Source: Physella acuta
Taxonomy: Eukaryota > Mollusca > Gastropoda > Physidae
Length of the DNA stretch: 64,000 nt
NCBI RefSeq assembly: GCF_028476545.1
Contig: NW_026731783.1
Coordinates: forward strand, 1,544,001 to 1,608,000
Reading direction: 5' to 3'
Positions 21,656-32,589 of the stretch are shown here, piece by piece. Within the stretch, counting starts at the first letter, position 1. Each line of letters begins with the position of its first letter. Made by a program: the position numbers and the translations under genes. Under the pieces are notes generated by a model. The model was not told where the DNA came from and made no database searches. It saw nothing but the letters and a program-made list of their open reading frames with translations.

Positions 21656-22814
21656 ACACATCTCTTTGTACTTTGACCAGTTTGAACATGTCTTGAGACA
21701 GTTCCTCAAGGTTTTATTTACCAGAATAGACAAGACTTAAAATGTAACAATCATCACCTTAAAAATATGTTTATAAGCAGCATAAACAGCCAATAATATG
21801 TACACTATTTTCAAATAACTTTATTTCGATAATTGTAATTACTTGAAATTTGGAACCTTAAAAACAGTAATACAGTGGATGCTGTAACATCTGCTATTTT
21901 TGCACCTTAAAATTGCTACACGTTTTTTTTTTTAAATATGTCTTATGCCTGTACATTTTACTTTAATGGGATACATTCAGTACAAATGCAATACAAGTCT
22001 GATTGTTCGACATTATGGGTGACTTGCTCTTTTTGATCATGTGTCTAACTTTACATTTAAGAATGTATTGAAATTAATGAGATTTTTTTGTAATGTATTT
22101 AATTAACGATACGTATGACCCTCTTAACAAAAAAAATCACTGTTTTCCTATCCTACACGTCACGCAAGAATAATTGGATATCCGCCATCATATTGAATCT
22201 CTTCGGTAGTTGTTAGTTGTATTTACCTTCGTCTCCAAAGTTCCAAGAGCAAAATAATATTACAGTTTATTCAAATATAGGCGCATATGAGACTATTCCT
22301 AACTGTACTCAATCTCCAACTACTTTCTGCTATGCGACTTTGTCCTACACGTTAGACTGACCAACTCCTAACGCTTGGTCAGCTGACCGTCACACGTGAC
22401 AGGTCAGTTCGTTTCACTGTTATTATATTCTTTCTGCTTGACCAATGTGTGGTTATTGTCTGATAATTATAGCGTACATTTACGTATTATCGTTTAAAAA
22501 ATGTCATGGAATAGTATCATCGGAACAACTATAATTCAACCGTATTGTTCGTTCGTCTTATTCATTCAAATGTCATGGCAATCATATTTTCAATAAAGTC
22601 CCTGATGCTTGCAAATATATTCCTTAACAAGTCATATTGACAGTCAGGATAGTATCCAGCTCACAATAATTACATTGTTCTTATAAATACAACCTATGTC
22701 GGTATATAGAGATTGTTATATATGACTAAAATTTCAATAATCTTTAGCTATAGATAAATAAAATTATATAGTGTTTTTAAACGAATTGTTGCAGCCATAA
22801 TAACTAAATAACAG
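21656..22814 (+). repeat. Duplicated block shared with 39431-40600
   Basis: Both blocks carry GGGATACATTCAGTACAAATG, TTCCAAGAGCAAAATAATAT, the GGTCAGCTGACC motif and TGACAGTCAGGATAGTAT in the same order and orientation. Divergence is a few percent by eye. No coding content is recognised. Confidence 0.85.
22353..22455. repeat. Conserved ~90-bp palindromic motif, copy 1
   Basis: Contains TTGGTCAGCTGACCGTCAC, ACACGTGACAGGTCAGTTCG and, 40 bp on, GCTTGACCAATG. Five copies occur in the window (also 25168, 38012, 40122 and 50500 inverted). CACGTG is an E-box-like palindrome, and TTGGTCAG can pair with the distal TGACCAA. Confidence 0.7.
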
Positions 22815-23048
22815 CAAACGTTACGTTTCAGATCAGATAATGAACCAGTGTGTTCTACTCTTAATGGCTATTTCCTTGAATTACTCGAACTTGTAACAAC
22901 ATGGGATCATTTTCCTGCAAGCCATACACCAACAGTGGGAACAAAAACCGTTTTGTTACAACTTATCTTTTTTGCTGAAACATACCCAACAACCACAGCT
23001 ATCAAATTGCATCTACTTGTTCCTAGTGAGCTATTGCTTGAGATTTAG
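22815..23048 (+). pseudogene. Unrecognised exon-like fragment, copy 1
   Basis: After a possible splice acceptor (TTACGTTTCAG, ends about 22832) an open frame reads SDNEPVCSTLNGYFLELL, then WDHFPASHTPTVGTKTVLLQ. The copy at 40600-40930 has the same residues with conservative differences (ELLELVTTW versus GLLELVATW), one base missing near 40750, and a different sequence after PTTT. Amino-acid composition is ordinary for a protein and unlike the AT-rich noise around it. I do not recognise the family. The frame here ends at TAG 23046. Confidence 0.35.
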
Positions 23049-24466
23049 AGTGATAACTTAGATGAATGTATTATTGTTGAAAACTATTTTATTCGGAAAA
23101 AACAACGTTGATGATGAACCTAATTTAAACTGAATTAATTTTTGTCTTAGAAAAATGTATGCATTAAAGTCAATGTTTTCAAGTTTTATAACCTGAGAAA
23201 ATTTTAATGCATATTAGCGTGACTACTAATTTTTGAATATTTTCTAAAATATATAAATAGTTTAATCTAGTATTGTGTAATATAACCATTTTGTTTAAAA
23301 CAATTCTGTTTTTAAATGTATTAAACCGACATCTCAGAAATTAAGTTTGCGTTATCTCCCTTGTATTTTTTCTCATATAAAAAAGTGCAAAAATCTTTGG
23401 CAGATTTAAATTTAAAAAAAAAACATATTTTGTTCAAGAGAGTATCTTTACTGATTTAGAACTCTAACCAATACAGTATAACATATTTATTGTTGTGGTA
23501 TAACTGTAAAATATGGGTATACCGTTTAAATTCGGTTATTTATTTTTTTTAACTTTGAAACGCCGCAACGCTAAAAAAAAAGGTTCCAAATTATTGTTGC
23601 CAGATTATTCAACCAAAATTGAATATTTTATAACATCTGTGTAATAAGTACAAAATTGCTTCCGGTTTCATTAAGGCTAGTAATAGTCAAATGAATAATT
23701 ACTAATAATACAGGAGTAATTTAGCAAACACTTTTATTTTTAATTTGGATTGTAAAGTCAGGTTGTTGTGGTGATTATATATATAATACAATATTACGCT
23801 ATACATCATACATCACTATGGTGTATTTGTATCATGGAGAACAATTGTTCTGACTTATGGTTTTACTCTCCCTGGCCATTCCGTTTGACTTCAAGGAGAG
23901 GTTGACGGCAGTTTTTGAAAATATATAAATTGATAAAATATTTCTAAATGTCTTTTCAACGGCATATATTCGATACAAAAATATAAAAAGAAGTGTAATC
24001 GATGGTTCCCAAATGGCTTTAATTTTTTCAAATGTAATTATAATTTTATTGCTTGCCATATTTGAAAAAAAAAATAATTTTCCTCATAAAAATGTAGTAT
24101 AATAACATATTTTTTTCCTACCTATCGCATGCTTACAGCTGTTGTTATAACAATATTTATCGTTGTTACATAAACCTGTATGAGCATCAACTACAACATT
24201 GTTAAATATTATTTCAACTCAAATGACATGCTTATGTAATTTTTTTTTCGGTCTGTACTATTATATTAATCTTATAGAGACATTTGGGATTGCCTGATTA
24301 TAGTAGTGGAATAGATGTAGATTGGCTTTTCTTCACATTTTAGCAGCCATAAACTATGATTATGCAGGTAGTTCAGGATTTGATGAAAAGAAAGGGTGTA
24401 AGATAATATTTGGCATTATTAGTGAATAACTTAAATTTAAAAAAAAAAATCAATTTAACAGCAATC
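23049..24466. other. No gene recognised; dispersed repeat traces
   Basis: Contains short landmarks seen elsewhere (TTATCTCCCTTGTAT, AACACTGCAACGCT-like text, TGTTGTTATAACAA). The last also occurs near 31490. An open frame on the minus strand at 23832-24059 has no recognised domain. Confidence 0.5.
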
Positions 24467-24477
24467 TGACCGACCTG

Positions 24478-24733
24478 TGGGGACGGAGTGGTCTAGCGGT
24501 AGAGAGCTGAACTGCTAACCCGTAAGTCTCGAGTTCGAATCTGGGTTCAAGTCAGTAGATCGTCCCTGAGTCCACCCAACTATGATGGGTACCTAACTCA
24601 CGTTAGGGAAAGTAAAGGCGGCTGGGCATAGTGTTGAACACACTATCACTTCATATACCCAGGTCAAAGAAACAAGTGAACTCTACTTCGTATGCCCTAT
24701 AGGTTTGAAAAGGGAATTTTTTTTTCTTTACTT
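24478..24733 (+). mobile_element. tRNA-derived SINE with target duplication
   Basis: The head reads TGGTCTAGCGGTAGAGAGCT (A box) and GAGTTCGAATCTGGG (B box), an RNA polymerase III promoter from a tRNA. The body, with CTAACTCACGTTAGGGAAAG and GGCGGCTGGGCATAGTG, resembles known mollusc SINE bodies, and a T-rich tail follows. An 11-bp direct repeat TGACCGAC(C/A)TG flanks it (24467-24477 and 24734-24744). Other module copies (27590, 32055 and inverted near 48740) show the uninterrupted site. Confidence 0.85.
24490..24548 (+). promoter_or_regulatory. Pol III internal promoter (A and B boxes) of SINE
   Basis: A box at about 24491-24502 and B box GTTCGAATC at about 24533-24541, spaced as in a tRNA. 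The tRNA fold is not fully preserved, so this is not called as a tRNA gene. Confidence 0.6.
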
Positions 24734-24744
24734 TGACCGACATG

Positions 24745-25283
24745 ATGGTTACGATGTAACAGATGTAACATTAACATTTACTAAATGAGCCTCTACTAGA
24801 CGGTTTACCTTCCAGTATATCACACTATCCTGACAACGTCTATGTTAGACCCTTGCCAGACATAAGCTGGCCCGTCAGATAGATGTGGGAAATACCGACT
24901 GGACACATGTTTCAATAATTCGTAGCACTCCAATGTATACAATTTAAAGTCCCGGCGTAATTAGGTATGAGTATATTGTATATATGCCGTGTAACAGAAT
25001 ATCATAGCTAGTGCTATATTTTAGTATGTATCCTTTTTTATATATTGCAAATATGGTCACATCGTATCAATGTATCAAATATAGTTACATTGTCTGATAT
25101 GGTCATTTACATTTTTAATGTCTCACTGTTTTATTTTAAAATTAAAAGCATAGTTTACCTTTCAAATCAGACTGACCAACTCTTGGTCAGCTGACCGTCC
25201 CACGTGACAGGTCAGTTCGTTGTACTGTTATTATATTATTTCTGCCTGATCAATGAGAGTTTAATACATTTTATAGTATGAAC
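24745..25283 (+). repeat. Block A, left part (inverse of 50450-50810)
   Basis: From about 24980 to 25283 this is the reverse complement of 50455-50810, including a copy of the palindromic GGTCAGCTGACC motif at 25168-25257. Bases 24745-24980 hold only dispersed-repeat traces. The match ends at ATGAAC, where the MRPS7 retrocopy begins. Confidence 0.8.
25278..25283. repeat. Target-site duplication of MRPS7 retrocopy (left)
   Basis: ATGAAC, repeated at 26754-26759. The empty site in the inverted block (about 50473-50479) reads ATGAAA followed by GTTAAAAATTA, as expected for an uninterrupted target. Confidence 0.75.
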
Positions 25284-25820
25284 TTTTTTTTTTTTTTTTT
25301 TTTGCAACAAAAGACTATTAAGGTTTATTTACATAATGCATCTCAGATGGTTTTACTATTAAAAAAATTATAATCTTGTAATGTGTTACATAATTTATAT
25401 ACTCAGCAACTCTGATATCAGAATCTTTATCTTAAATGTGCATAGGCTCGATTACTCTCACAAATCTTATGAAGCTCTTGCTTCTTTCTCAAAGCCTTAC
25501 CCTGATTACTGTAAGCATCCATGATTTCAAGAGTAAGTTTTTCTTCCATTGGGATTCTCCTTTCTTTGTCTCTACAGCTATCAATAATCCACTTCATAGC
25601 CCTAAACTGACTTTCGTTGTCCTTGGCACACACTGGTACCCTATATGCTACTCCACCTTTAACAACCCTAACAGTTATCAGCAGTGGTTTACAATTGTCA
25701 ACAGCTTGTTTGAAGATGGTTACAGGATTGCACTCAAACTGACTCCTATCTATCTCCGAAGCCTTGTGCCATTTCTCAACAAATTATTTGTAGGTGCGTC
25801 ATGTTTTCAAACAACCGACG

Positions 25821-26253
25821 CATCACTTCCCTGACTCTTTCATTATTTCCTCCTTTCATCATAACATTTGTGAATTTGGCGCATCACTTCCCTGACTCTT
25901 TCCTTATTTCCTCCTTTCATCATAACATTTGTGAATTTGGCGCATCACTTCCCTGACTCTTTCCTTTTCCTTATTTCCTCCTTTCATCATAACATTTGTG
26001 AATTTGGCGAATCACTTCCCTGACTCTTTCCTTATTTCCTCCTTTCATCATAACATTTGTGAATTTGGCGCATCACTTCCCTGACTCTTTCCTTATTTCC
26101 TCCTTTCATCATAATATTTGTGAATTTGACGCATCACTTCCCTGACTCTTTCCTTATTTCCTCCTTTCATCATAACATTTGTGAATTTGACGCATCACTT
26201 CCCTGACTCTTTCCTTATTTTCTCCTTTCATCATAACATTTGTAAATTTTAAA
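25821..26253 (-). repeat. 61-bp minisatellite grown from the MRPS7 exon
   Basis: Seven copies of a 61-bp segment (one is 67 bp with a TTTTCC slip) start at 25821, 25882, 25943, 26010, 26071, 26132 and 26193. Each encodes on the minus strand KFTNVMMKGGNKERVREVMR, the conserved uS7 helix, plus one extra base that shifts the frame every unit. The rightmost unit is continuous with the rest of the pseudogene and is the likely founder. Confidence 0.93.
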
Positions 26254-26520
26254 ACAATAGGATCATAGAACAAAGACGAAATTGAAACATCTGTTGTCGG
26301 GGCTTTGAGTGGATTATGGAGTCTCTGATCTTTTTCTGATAGCTTTTTGTTTAGTTCTTCTTTATTAGTTATTGGGTCTAAAAAAAGCTGGACTGTAACG
26401 TGACATCCTTGATACCTGAAAAACACAGTAAGGGGAGCCAATATAAGTTTTTAATGAATTATTGCAGGGTCTTAAAATTTTTTATAAGAACACTCATTTT
26501 CGGCAATAAATTTCCTAAGG

Positions 26521-26723
26521 CAGGGGTCGGCAACCTGCGGCTCGCGAGCCGCATGCGGCTCTTTTGAGATCAAGTTGCGGCTCTCCAGCTCCTTGCACAA
26601 ATACTAATAATCTTAATAAAAAAAAATATTTGAAATAAAAAAACGTTAGTGGCTCTTTAAAACCAGGGAAATTTTGAAAATTGTAACTTTGGCTCTTCCG
26701 CTTCAAAAGGTTGCCGACCCCTG
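26521..26723. mobile_element. hAT MITE, 203 bp, inside MRPS7 retrocopy
   Basis: Terminal inverted repeats CAGGGGTCGGCAACCT and AGGTTGCCGACCCCTG, with a perfect 8-bp target duplication TCCTAAGG (26513-26520 and 26724-26731). It splits the MRPS7 frame after ATGGCGACGTCCTTAGGA. The subterminal palindrome GGCTCGCGAGCC also occurs in the 681-bp relative at 49761-50441. Confidence 0.95.
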
Positions 26724-26759
26724 TCCTAAGGACGTCGCCATTTAAAAAAAAAAATGAAC

Positions 26760-28440
26760 GTTAAAAAATTATTCACCGTGGAATATTTAATGAAATTGCA
26801 ACATTGATTGAAAGGTTGGATCCTATTTTTTTAAAAACAATTTACATTCAAGTCACGGTTTTTTAATTGTAAAACTGAATAGGTTTTTATATAAAATGTA
26901 GCATTCTTGCTTAATTTTTAAAATATTTTCTAAAATGTGTTTATTTTACATATGTATTTTATGAACAATACGCATATTTCTTAAGCATATTTTCAAAAGT
27001 TTTTATAATATATAGATCGGTTAGTTTGATTGATTGGTCTCCCTTTACCTTTACTATGTAATAAGAAATGGCTTTAGTAATATGTATTTTAAGTTTAAAA
27101 AAAAAAGACATTTAGTTCTAGATTTTATCTAATCTGTTTGAAACTCAAATCAATACAGAATAAAACTTTTAATTTCCAGATAAAACAGTATGTGATATGT
27201 ATAACGTTAAAAGTTTTAATTTTGTGTTTTACTGTGAAACACACTGCAACGCTTAAGAAGGAGTTTGTCGTATTCGGACACATGTCTTACGACACTACGA
27301 AAACGGGGTTCGATCAAGTCCTTTGAGAAGAAAATTAGCTCAGGTAAAGCTGCCACCTTTTTTTTGCTGAACTGAAAAACGGAACAAAGATCATGACAGA
27401 ATATTAAAACACTTATTATCAAAATATTAGAAGAATACATACAGGCTAACTATGTTTCGTATTTCAGCAATATACTTTATAGTTAGTTAAGTAAGTCAAG
27501 ACCAGATGGTAATGTGATGTAACATAATCTGTGACACAATCAGATGTTGAGTTAATACAAAACAAATTAACAGCAAGTTGACCGACCTGATGGTGACGAT
27601 GTAACTAATGTGATGATTCCACATGATGCTTGCCTTTCAAACTATTTTTATGATTTCACATGATGTTTTGCTATCATTTTAATGTGATAATCCCACATGG
27701 TGTTTGGCTATCTAACTACTGTGATGATTCCACATGCTGTTTGGCTATCATTTAAATGTAAAAACTCCACAACCACCATCATCGGATACTTCGTTAAATA
27801 TAAGTTCTGCTTTTAAAGTACCTTTTAATTTTGTTGCAAGAAAACAAAATGACAACAAGTGCTAGCGAGAACGGCAATACATTTAACCAAATGTTTTGCT
27901 GGTCTTTAAAATAAATGTATATAAAGCAACATCACCTTTTTTTTAACAATTTAACAATAGTTGTGTTTTAATTGAAACGTATACAACTAAAATAGCATGT
28001 AGGTTTAAACAAAAGAATCAACTCGATAGTCTGAAATTTGTTAGTAAATAATGTGTGATCATTGAAAAAAGATCTCTATGAGTGTCAATGTTCGGTTGCC
28101 TCTATTCTATTCTTATATTTAAACAATGGCAAATAATTTGTAAACGACTTCTATATGTACCTCGTATACAAAGCACATAGTAATTTTCAGCTTGAAATAA
28201 AAAGCTACATATATAATAAAACCAGATGACAACCCAAGTGTGTCAGCTATTCTAAAATAACAATTTAACGTACGAATTTTTCGGGCCCTTGTGCAGAATG
28301 TGTAATTGGGCCCTTTCGTCAATCTGTAAATTGTGTATTTTATACGTCCTAATTGTGTATTTATACACTATTATTATGAAGTACCCCGTAACGTAAAATA
28401 CCTTTGATTTTATAATACTTTTATGACAAAACAAACTAAC
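26760..28440 (+). repeat. Block A, right part (inverse of 48150-49745)
   Basis: Matches the inverse of 48150-49745: GTTAAAAAATTATTCAC, AAGGTTGGATCC, a TAAAACAGTATGTGATATG segment, GGTTCGATCAAGTCC, GACCGACCTGATGG, a set of TGATGATTCCACATG repeats, and TAGCTTTTTATTTCAA-like text at the far end. 27220-27345 has a B-box-like GGGTTCGATCAA and may be a decayed tRNA-type head. No coding content is supported. Confidence 0.8.
27600..27770. repeat. Degenerate ~45-50-bp tandem repeat
   Basis: Four imperfect units of GTGATGATTCCACATGATG with GTTTGGCTATCATTT; about three remain in the inverse copy at 48620-48715. Confidence 0.7.
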
Positions 28441-29583
28441 AAATTATCTGTAAGCCTGTAACATTTTAGTAACCAAACAAGTAGCGTCACAAGGTGGGGG
28501 GGGGGGGGGGTGCAGGTCGACACAGTTTAGGCGTGACACCATTAGAATAAATGTAAAATTTACTGTCAAAACTGTTTTATCTAGTTAACATAATAAAATA
28601 TTAGGGGGGGGGGGGGGTGATCATCCACCGGAAATGCAAAATTGTTGGATGGGTGGGTTGACCCTCACTAAACGCACAGGGTTATACCGAACGTTGTACC
28701 GCCACTAACGAAACACACATTTTTAAAAGTTGCTCATGTTATATTTAGATTCTTTTTTTCATTTCTTTAAGTTTGCAAATTAATTAATATATTTCTTGAA
28801 GTCCATTTTAGCTGCTTCTGTGTGTTCGATACTTTGGGATGGCCAAGTCGCTGACCCATATCTACAACTTGTTTCATAACATCATCATAATGGAGAGACT
28901 CAGGGTGCCCAACCGTATACTACTGCCGAGGCGCTGGAGTACACCCTTCATTTTATTTAGTCATCGATTATAGTAGCCCTCTATATCCCTAGGGTATGGC
29001 GCTCATTAGAACAAGTATATGCAGCGTAGTGTTCACGGGGGGACCGGGTCGCCGGCTGATGCGCATGTGCAGTTTGAATTAAGCAGTAACCATTACCCCT
29101 TGTGCAGGACACCCAATCAACTGACCATAGGTGCTAAGAAAGCAAAACAAACCGCCTTACTGCCAGGGCGCTGCCCTCCAAAATAAAAAATAATTATGGC
29201 AGAAAACTGTACAGGAGTCAGAGTTTCTTTCTGGCTTTTCTTCAAAGGGGTAGGCACTGCTCTTCATGTGTGGGGGTGGGGTAGGCAATTTCACGGTCAG
29301 TTGAGGTATTTTCTGGAGTATTCTAAACGACTTTCTTATGTTTCATGGCGATAGGATGAGGTGTGTATCATTGTATAAAGGACAGGCAGACAGACAAGCG
29401 GCATATTGATTAAAGATAAATTAGATAAACAAACAAAATATCATTAAGGTTAAAACTAGTAGAAAATCATTGACACATTTTCGACTAAGCTTGTTTTGAA
29501 AACACTGTCCACGGCTGTTAGTGCTATAAAACAAATGGCTCAATTGTAATGATTGATGGATGGAATTTCGAGGAGGACAGACA
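28441..29583. other. No gene; fragmentary repeat sequence
   Basis: Poly-G tracts at 28496-28510 and 28603-28617 sit in text with GTAGCGTCACAAGG and ACCGCCACTAACG at either side, which may be ends of a decayed hAT-like element. 28800-29400 is GC-richer, with no recognisable frame. Confidence 0.4.
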
Positions 29584-29912
29584 GTTGAGCGGGGAGGGGT
29601 GCAGATTTGTCGGGGTGGGGTAGAGAATATTTATAGGCAGACCGCACCGTGTGACACCATTTAGGGGGTAACACCAAGGCAAAAAATAGCAAAATATATA
29701 GAGAAAAAGGATAATCCCACTTATTTCAAGTATTAAATAGTCTTTTAAGAGTTGCAAATCGAAAGTTTGAGGGGGGGGGGTGCAAATCAAAAGTTTGAGG
29801 GTGGGAATGCAAGTCGAAAATTGAAAGTTTGTCCCCCGGAAGGGTCTCTACGCCTCTGGGGTGACAAAATTAAGTGCCGCACCGGGTGACACCCGACCTC
29901 GCCTCGCCATTG
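29584..29912 (-). mobile_element. Decayed copy of the 18.1-kb hAT element
   Basis: On the minus strand it runs from CAATGGCGAGGCGAGGTCGG through GGTGTCACCCGGTGCGGC-like text, AGTTTGTCCCCCGG and TTGATTTGCACCCC to a CCCCTCCCCGC end. No target duplication is evident. Confidence 0.7.
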
Positions 29913-30814
29913 CTCTAACCAATACAGTATGACCTACAGCTTATTTAAAGATGATAATCTGTTTGTGATTTCGGCTCAGTTAGGCATACTAATATGGATG
30001 ACTGACTTACACATGTTAAAATCTAGACTGTATAAGTTGATAGACAATTCTCTAAGGTTTTGGTTTTGAATGAAGTAGGAGAGTGCCACTATAATGGCTC
30101 TGTAAAACAAATGTCACCATTTTCATGAATTAGATATCTAGCCCAGGTTAAGAACCACTGCTCTCGTGGAAACGTGAGTGTGATGTATTGATTGTAGAAC
30201 ATCTAATACGTGATACTTTCAAACATCTAATAGAAACATGCGTGATATTTTGACTTTAGAACAAATAATAGAAACATGCGTTAAATTTTGACTTTAAAAC
30301 TTCTAATTGAAATATGCGTGATATTTTTACTTTAACATATCTAATAGAACAATGTGTGATATTTTTTACTGTGATGGGAATTGATTAGTAGTTAAGCAAT
30401 AATTATTATGTGGTTGGTAAATGTGCCTGTGCAAGATGTTTTACTTTGATTACTGTTATACTTTTACGAGTGAATATTCTGTCTAGCCTAGCTGCGCAAT
30501 TGTATGTTCTTTTGTAGTGTGTTGTTTTAGTGAAACAAAATATTTAGTAAATAAAATATCATTTTATCCGCAAAAGTAGCAAATCGCAATAACCCTGATT
30601 GATCCGAAGATTTACCCTAAACACAAAATGAATTTAAAAAATTAATACTGCTAAATATTGTATAATACGGAGCATCATTATAATTATTTAAAAGTCCTGC
30701 AAAATACATATTGATGTGTTTTCTAAAGACGCAGTGTTTCAAACATATGATATATAGAAACAGTAGCGTATTTAGTTATTTTTGCCTATCAGTGTTGTAC
30801 TTTATTTTTGTTTT
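29913..30814. other. No gene; ~45-bp degenerate repeat at 30180-30370
   Basis: 30180-30370 has about four units of ATCTAATAGAAACATGCGTG with ATATTTTGACTTTA. 30050-30150 (GAAGTAGGAGAGTGCCACTA) is the inverse of 36080-36200 and recurs in part at 44640. The rest is AT-rich spacer. Confidence 0.6.
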
Positions 30815-31150
30815 TGACACCTTGTAAGTTACTTCCCTTAACCTAGTTCATATAACAAAATTGGAAGCGATAAAACCAGTTGTTTTGATGGATATACATT
30901 TTACATGATTAACAATGAAATGATTCAACGATGTAATCACGGCGTTTACATAGTAGCTGTGTTTTATGTGATTTTGTGGCTGCAAAACATTTATTTGATT
31001 CAAACTATAGACGACGATTTAAGGTGTCTCATTTTTGCGTTCAAATTTATTTCAGTAAGAGTTATCAGTCCATATCACTCAACCCAATTCCACACAATAC
31101 ATTATTACTCTTTATATATAGAATCGGGCGAAATAATTGTGTAGAACACG
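30815..31150 (+). repeat. Module F4, copy 2
   Basis: AGTTACTTCCCTTAACC, GATTCAACGATGTAATCACG, ACTATAGACGACGATTTAAG and CCATATCACTCAACCC, in the order of the other F4 copies. Short frames are not conserved between copies. Confidence 0.85.
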
Positions 31151-32589
31151 CATTCGCTAAATAAAGCGATCGTATTCGGTCTTTTTAAAAAATATTCACA
31201 TATAATAGACCCTTTATGTACTTTTAGATTGCAACTTTGAATACATTCAAAATTAAAATAAAACTTCAAAATGGATCAACATAAATTTACGAAAACTCAA
31301 TTTGTTTATAAATATGATAGTATAATATGTGTTTCATTCTGATGCTTCTAAAAACCACACTATATTTATGGCCATAATTATTATTTAATCTTTGATGTTT
31401 CCCTTAGATTTTCGGAAAAAATCTAAATTGTAAGTAACTGATTAAATATATTTCATCAACTTTTGATACAACGTAGTTGTATATGCTTACATCTGTTGTT
31501 ATAACAAAACGTATCGTTGTTGCATGAAACGGATGCTTTTAGATACTAATGTCTGATAATAAAATAGGTGTGTTCAATTGTTAGTAGGATTATAACCTCG
31601 ACTAATTTTATTGCTATAAATTAGGGTTAGGCGTATAATAGGACTATTGTTGGGGTTAGGGTTAGGGACAGAGTTAGCATTGACATTAGCCAGCAATGTA
31701 TGTATTTAGTTAACTACCAGTAACCTAACACGCCTTTTTTAAAAACGTTTTATTATCTGACACTGGTATAAATATCCCCCCATAAAACTATGTTCGCATC
31801 AACTACAACATATGTATTCGGCTTTCTATAACTCGGACGACACGCTTTGTGTAGGCTTTTATTTAACTTCAGTCTGTCAGAATATATTAGTCTTATAAAA
31901 ACATTTAGTATTTGCCATTAATAGATGTAGACTGGCTGATCTTCACATTTCAGCAACAGTAACGTATAATTATATAAGTAGATGTAATGTAATGTAAGAT
32001 AGTTTTGTATAGAATTATATGTTTACTTAATTTTTAAAAAATAACAAAATAGCAAGCTGGCCGACTTGATGGTGAAGATGTAACAAATGTAACATCAACA
32101 TTTACTAAATGAAACTCTAATGTACTCTTTCACACGATCCTGCCAACGTCAATGTGAGACTCTCGCTTTCCTAGATATGATTATGACATAATCATAGCTA
32201 AACATTGTATAGGACATTATAGGTTAATATTTTCTCTAAAAAAAATTGTTTACAATGTAATAGTAGGAAGTAAACGTCATTGATAGTCATGTTTTGCATT
32301 TTTACAGAAACATGTATGCACACAGATCACTGTTTTAAAGTATAATATTATATACTTTTTAAATTTGAAATAAGCAAGCTGCTTCATGATTTTCACAGTT
32401 TTAAAGAAAAAAAAAAAGTTTTTTCTTATATTTACCCCGTATTTTTCCTAAAACGCTTTAATTCTTTATTATGACGAATTAGGTATCGATTATTATGCAC
32501 GTTCCTTAATGTTATCTCCCTTGTATAGTTTAAGTTAAAGAAATTGCAAATGAGAAGCAAGTTTAGATTTGTTTTAAAAAGTGATATTA
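31151..32589. other. No gene; short telomere-like motif
   Basis: 31618-31672 has TTAGGGTTAGG and, 30 bp on, GGGGTTAGGGTTAGGGAC. These are only two to three TTAGGG units, too few to call an interstitial telomere array. 32040-32110 repeats the GACCGACTTGATGG module text. A poly-A/T-rich remainder has no features. Confidence 0.5.

Larger units (their letters stand above)
25284..26753 (-). pseudogene. MRPS7: Processed pseudogene of mitochondrial ribosomal protein S7
   Basis: The parent gene encodes uS7m, which binds the 3' domain of the small mitoribosomal rRNA. On the minus strand ATG 26741 opens MATSLGNLLPKMSVL; then come SRYSPAF, SLFYDPIVLKFTNVMMKG, EKWHKASEID, ECNPVTIFKQAVDNCKP, GGVAYRVPV, AMKWIIDSCRDKE and HKICESNRAYAH, in the order of uS7m, ending at TAA 25427 just before the usual WW. 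It has no introns. AATAAA lies shortly before a 20-base poly(A) tail (T-run 25284-25303), and ATGAAC target duplications flank it. So it is a LINE-mediated retrocopy. It is broken by frameshifts, an internal 61-bp tandem expansion and a hAT insertion near codon 6. Confidence 0.93.

Noticed and set aside
21365-21733. Leucine-rich repeat protein on the minus strand (also 39023-39409)
   Set aside because: The 24-residue period is the 72-bp minisatellite; both strands are open and there is no start or domain outside the repeat.
24478-24560. Functional tRNA gene
   Set aside because: A and B boxes are present but the cloverleaf stems do not close, and a SINE body and TSD follow. The same applies at 50920-50991 and 61395-61475.
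26400-26430. Splice acceptor TGTTTTTCAG upstream of the MRPS7 SRYSP segment, implying an intron-bearing gene
   Set aside because: Coding text continues upstream to the ATG at 26741 once the hAT insertion is recognised, and a poly(A) tail and target duplications show a processed copy; the acceptor-like text is coincidental or lies in diverged coding sequence.
31618-31672. Interstitial telomere
   Set aside because: Only two or three TTAGGG units are present, split by other sequence.
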